Origin: Xenorhabdus sp. BG5
Lineage (GTDB): Bacteria; Pseudomonadota; Gammaproteobacteria; Enterobacterales; Enterobacteriaceae
Assembly: GCF_015163665.1 (NCBI RefSeq)
Contig: NZ_JADEUG010000010.1
Span: 47,682 to 111,681 of the forward strand
DNA length: 64,000 bases
Reading direction: 5' to 3'
The position numbers were made by a program, and so were the translations under genes. This document shows, one piece after another, positions 61,391 through 64,000 of this stretch. The notes beneath the pieces are model-generated. The model searched no databases. It was not told the origin of the DNA and was given only the letters and a program-made list of their open reading frames with translations. Position 1 is the first letter of the stretch. Each line of letters starts with the position of its first letter.

Positions 61391-61885
61391 TTATTCGCCA
61401 ACAGTGACACGTTCAATGATCACATCTTCATGTGGTACATCTTGGTGCATACCGCTGCGACCGGTGGAAACACCTTTAATTTTATCAACGACGTCCATGC
61501 CTTCAACAACTTCGGCGAATACGCAGTAACCCCATCCATCTGGACGCTCTGAACGGAAGTTCAGGAAATCGTTATCGACAACGTTAATGAAGAACTGGGC
61601 AGTTGCAGAGTGCGGATCATTAGTGCGTGCCATAGCGATGGTGCCACGGCTGTTTTTCAGGCCATTGTTGGCTTCGTTTTTGACAGGAGCTTTAGTTGTT
61701 TTCTGCTTCATACCTGGTTCAAAGCCACCGCCTTGAATCATGAATCCATTGATAACACGGTGAAAAATGGTGTTGTCATAAAAGCCTTCTGAGCAGTAAC
61801 TCAGGAAGTTTTCAACAGTTACAGGTGCTTTATCAGCGAAGGTTTTGATTACGATATCGCCAAAATTGGTGTGGAAAGTCACCAT
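61391..61885 (-). CDS. ppiB: Cytoplasmic peptidyl-prolyl cis-trans isomerase B
   Basis: PpiB is a cyclophilin that speeds proline isomerisation. The 164-residue protein has no signal peptide and carries [19 protein letters not shown] and [20 protein letters not shown], the cyclophilin active site. It is divergent from cysS and first of the ppiB-lpxH pair. Confidence 0.97.
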   Translation of the reverse strand: MVTFHTNFGDIVIKTFADKAPVTVENFLSYCSEGFYDNTIFHRVINGFMIQGGGFEPGMKQKTTKAPVKNEANNGLKNSRGTIAMARTNDPHSATAQFFINVVDNDFLNFRSERPDGWGYCVFAEVVEGMDVVDKIKGVSTGRSGMHQDVPHEDVIIERVTVGE

Positions 61886-62157
61886 AATAAAAATCCTAGT
61901 AATAGTTTTGATTGACCCTGTATTTAGGGGATTCGGAACAACTTATGTTATATCATATCTCAGATTTTGAGTCAGTATTCTGAGACGTATCAGAACAAGG
62001 CGGTTTATGGCACTTGCAAAGCATTGCATATCAAGGTGAAATATCTCGTCTGGCTTTTCTATATTCTCGTTTATTTATCTTGCTGATAAAGAAGCCTATA
62101 ATCAGCCAATTCATTTGATTTTATTACACGTACATTAATTTTTACGGAAACTCACTG

Positions 62158-63540
62158 ATGCTAAAAATTTTCAACACACTCAGCCGTCAAAAAGAAGAAT
62201 TTAAGCCGATTCACGAAGGAAAAGTGGGCATGTACGTGTGTGGCATTACCATTTATGACTTATGTCATATCGGTCATGGTCGAACATTTGTGGCATTTGA
62301 TGCGATTGCCCGTTACCTGCGTTATCTGGGATACGATCTGACGTATGTCCGTAATGTCACTGACGTGGATGATAAAATTATTAAACGCGCTATCGAAAAT
62401 AATGAAAGTTGTGACGATTTGACCGCACGCATGTTGGCAGAAATGCACAGTGATTTTGATACATTGAATATCTTGCGCCCGGATTTAGAGCCTCGTGCAA
62501 CGCAACATATCCCAGAGATCATTGCCATCACGGAAGAGCTGATTAAGCGCGGGCACGCTTATGTTGCCGCTAATGGTGACGTCATGTTCTCCATTGACAC
62601 CAAACCTAATTATGGCCTGCTTTCCCGCCAGGATTTGGATCAATTGCAGGCTGGCGCACGTGTTGAAGTGGCAGATGTAAAACGTAACCCGATGGATTTT
62701 GTATTATGGAAAATGTCCAAACCAGGTGAGCCGAGTTGGGAATCTCCGTGGGGAGCAGGACGTCCGGGTTGGCATATTGAGTGTTCCGCCATGAACGGCA
62801 AGACGCTGGGTCACCACTTTGATATCCACGGTGGCGGTTCTGATTTGATGTTCCCGCACCATGAAAATGAAATTGCTCAATCCACTTGTGCTCATGATGG
62901 CCCTTACGTCAATTATTGGATGCATTCCGGCATGGTCATGGTGGATAAAGAGAAGATGTCCAAGTCATTGAATAACTTCTTTACCATCCGTGATGTGCTG
63001 GAATATTACGATGCTGAGACCGTGCGCTATTTCTTGCTGTCCGGCCACTATCGCAGCCAGTTGAATTATACGGAAGAGAACCTGAAACAGGCGCGCACAT
63101 CCCTTGAACGTTTGTATATTTCTCTGCGTGGCACAGATAAATTCGCCCAACTTGCTGGTGGGGAAACATTTGAAGCCCGTTTCATTGAAGCAATGAACGA
63201 TGATTTCAATACACCAGAAGCGTATTCAGTCTTGTTTGATATGGCGCGTGAGCTTAATCGCCTGAAAACAGAAGACATGACAGCGGCTAATGGTCTGGCG
63301 GCAAGGCTGCGTAAATTGGCAGGGATCCTTGGTCTTTTGGAACAAGATCCAGAACACTTTTTGCAAGGCGGAGCACAAGTAGACGACGATGTTACCCGAA
63401 TCGAAGCATTAATCAAACAGCGTAACGATGCCCGTAAAAACAAAGAGTGGGCATTAGCTGATGCGGCGCGCGATCAGTTAAATGAAATGGGAATTGAGCT
63501 GGAAGATGGCCCACAAGGAACAACATGGCGTCGTAAATAA
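62158..63540 (+). CDS. cysS: Cysteinyl-tRNA synthetase
   Basis: CysS charges tRNA-Cys. The 460 residues (E. coli 461) contain the HIGH-type motif [12 protein letters not shown], the zinc ligands of the active site (Cys28 and [10 protein letters not shown] with nearby HHENE), and the KMSKS loop [11 protein letters not shown]. An insertion sequence begins 43 bases after the stop, so the normal downstream terminator may be displaced. Confidence 0.98.
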   Translation: MLKIFNTLSRQKEEFKPIHEGKVGMYVCGITIYDLCHIGHGRTFVAFDAIARYLRYLGYDLTYVRNVTDVDDKIIKRAIENNESCDDLTARMLAEMHSDFDTLNILRPDLEPRATQHIPEIIAITEELIKRGHAYVAANGDVMFSIDTKPNYGLLSRQDLDQLQAGARVEVADVKRNPMDFVLWKMSKPGEPSWESPWGAGRPGWHIECSAMNGKTLGHHFDIHGGGSDLMFPHHENEIAQSTCAHDGPYVNYWMHSGMVMVDKEKMSKSLNNFFTIRDVLEYYDAETVRYFLLSGHYRSQLNYTEENLKQARTSLERLYISLRGTDKFAQLAGGETFEARFIEAMNDDFNTPEAYSVLFDMARELNRLKTEDMTAANGLAARLRKLAGILGLLEQDPEHFLQGGAQVDDDVTRIEALIKQRNDARKNKEWALADAARDQLNEMGIELEDGPQGTTWRRK

Positions 63541-63597
63541 TCGATTTTTGCTTTGTTGAACACCAGAACCGCCCCTTAGATGCTGTCTCTTCTACAC

Positions 63598-63628
63598 AAA
63601 TCCCTCGATTGAATCGAGGGATTTTTTT
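63598..63628 (+). terminator. Terminator inside the IS left end
   Basis: AAATCCCTCGATT and AATCGAGGGATTT form a strong stem followed by a run of T. It lies between the terminal repeat and the transposase gene, so it should block read-through from cysS into the transposase, a known self-control device of insertion sequences. Confidence 0.85.
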
Positions 63629-63682
63629 GAACCTTTTTCTACCTAGCTGATCTCAATAAGAAATACTACGTTGAGGTCACAT

Positions 63683-64000
63683 ATGATGTTTTCAACAGAT
63701 GCTGAGCAATGGGCAAAAGACACTTTTCAATATGCTGATTTAGGGGATAGCCGCCGCACTAAGCGGCTGATCAAACTGACTTCTTCTCTTGCCAATCATT
63801 TAGGACAGTCTCTCGTGCAATCTTTAAAATCCCCTGCGGATATCGAAGCTGCTTATCGCTTCGCTCGCAATCAAGCCATTAATCCTCACGCTATCGCAGA
63901 AGCTGGCTTTGTCGCCACCGATGAGCAGGTTAAGCACTATGATTGCCTCCTCGCGCTTGAAGATACGACCTCGCTGGAATTTATCCACCCTACGGTTCGA
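63683..64000 (+). CDS. IS4-family (IS50-like) transposase, 3' end outside the window
   Basis: The visible 106 residues begin MMFSTDAEQWAKDTFQYADL and contain GDSRRTKRL, the AAYRFARN segment and LLALEDTTSLEF. In Tn5 transposase the Asp of EDTTSLSY is the first catalytic acid, and the flanking pattern is the same. GAGG lies seven bases before the ATG at 63683; a second ATG follows directly. Whether the rest of the gene is intact cannot be judged here. Confidence 0.88.
   Translation, partial: MMFSTDAEQWAKDTFQYADLGDSRRTKRLIKLTSSLANHLGQSLVQSLKSPADIEAAYRFARNQAINPHAIAEAGFVATDEQVKHYDCLLALEDTTSLEFIHPTVR

Larger units (their letters stand above)
63583..64000 (+). mobile_element. IS50-like insertion sequence (IS4 family), left end; continues past the window
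   Basis: The left terminal repeat CTGTCTCTTCTACACAAAT closely resembles the Tn5/IS50 end (CTGTCTCTTATACACA). About 100 bases inside it a transposase gene begins. The nine bases before it (CCCTTAGAT or CCTTAGATG, depending on the exact first base) would be the target duplication; the other end is not in the window. Confidence 0.85.

Overview
The window is chromosomal DNA of a gammaproteobacterium in Enterobacterales. Nearly every gene has a recognisable Escherichia coli counterpart in almost the same order: lon-hupB-ppiD-(comEA)-fadM-queC ... decR-mdlA-mdlB-glnK-amtB-tesB-ffs ... hha-tomB-acrBA-acrR-mscK-rsmS-priC-apt-dnaX-ybaB-recR-htpG-adk-hemH ... gsk-ybaL-fsr-ushA ... ybaK-ybaP-copA-cueR-ybbJ-qmcA-cnoX-ybbO-tesA-ybbA-ybbP ... 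purK-purE-lpxH-ppiB-cysS. The AT-leaning composition, protein divergence and missing genes suggest Morganellaceae (Xenorhabdus/Photorhabdus-like). That is inference; no 16S or other marker is present.

Layout. 1-8.4 kb: Lon (5' end outside the window), HU-beta, periplasmic chaperone PpiD, a ComEA-like helix-hairpin-helix protein, thioesterase FadM, QueC, and a Cds1-like PLP enzyme divergent from the cysteine-sensing regulator DecR. 8.4-15.3 kb: MdlAB ABC exporter, the nitrogen-regulated glnK-amtB operon with a sigma-54 promoter and an NtrC site, TesB, and 4.5S RNA. 15.3-25.4 kb: Hha-TomB, the AcrAB efflux pump with AcrR, a degraded DsrE-like fragment, and the giant MscK channel. 25.4-33 kb: DNA metabolism and stress genes (rsmS, priC, apt, dnaX, ybaB, recR, htpG, adk, hemH). 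34-42 kb: an isolated Wzz-type chain-length regulator at the hemH-gsk junction, gsk, ybaL, fsr, ushA. 42-47.6 kb: a small GNAT toxin-antitoxin-like pair, ybaK, ybaP, and copA/cueR. 47.6-54.6 kb: ybbJ-qmcA, cnoX, ybbO, tesA/ybbA-ybbP. 54.6-58.4 kb: an accessory island (RutA-like flavin monooxygenase, MFS transporter, Tsx-type outer-membrane channel with a broken 5' end, and a secreted cysteine-rich protein). 58.9-63.5 kb: purEK, lpxH, ppiB, cysS. The window ends inside an IS50-like (IS4 family) insertion sequence.

The most striking signals are translational. copA carries a C CCA AAA slippery heptamer followed at once by a -1-frame stop and a GC-rich stem, so it should also make a free two-domain copper chaperone, as reported for the E. 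coli one-domain CopA(Z). dnaX carries the classic A AAA AAG site with a -1 stop two codons on. The GNAT toxin frame has no ATG, GTG, TTG or CTG where homology says it should begin, and an ATT codon overlapping the antitoxin gene is the best start candidate. Several regulatory sites can be read directly: NtrC/sigma-54 for glnK, sigma-32 for htpG, AcrR, CueR and PurR operators. I saw no tRNA, rRNA (apart from 4.5S RNA, ffs), CRISPR array or prophage.
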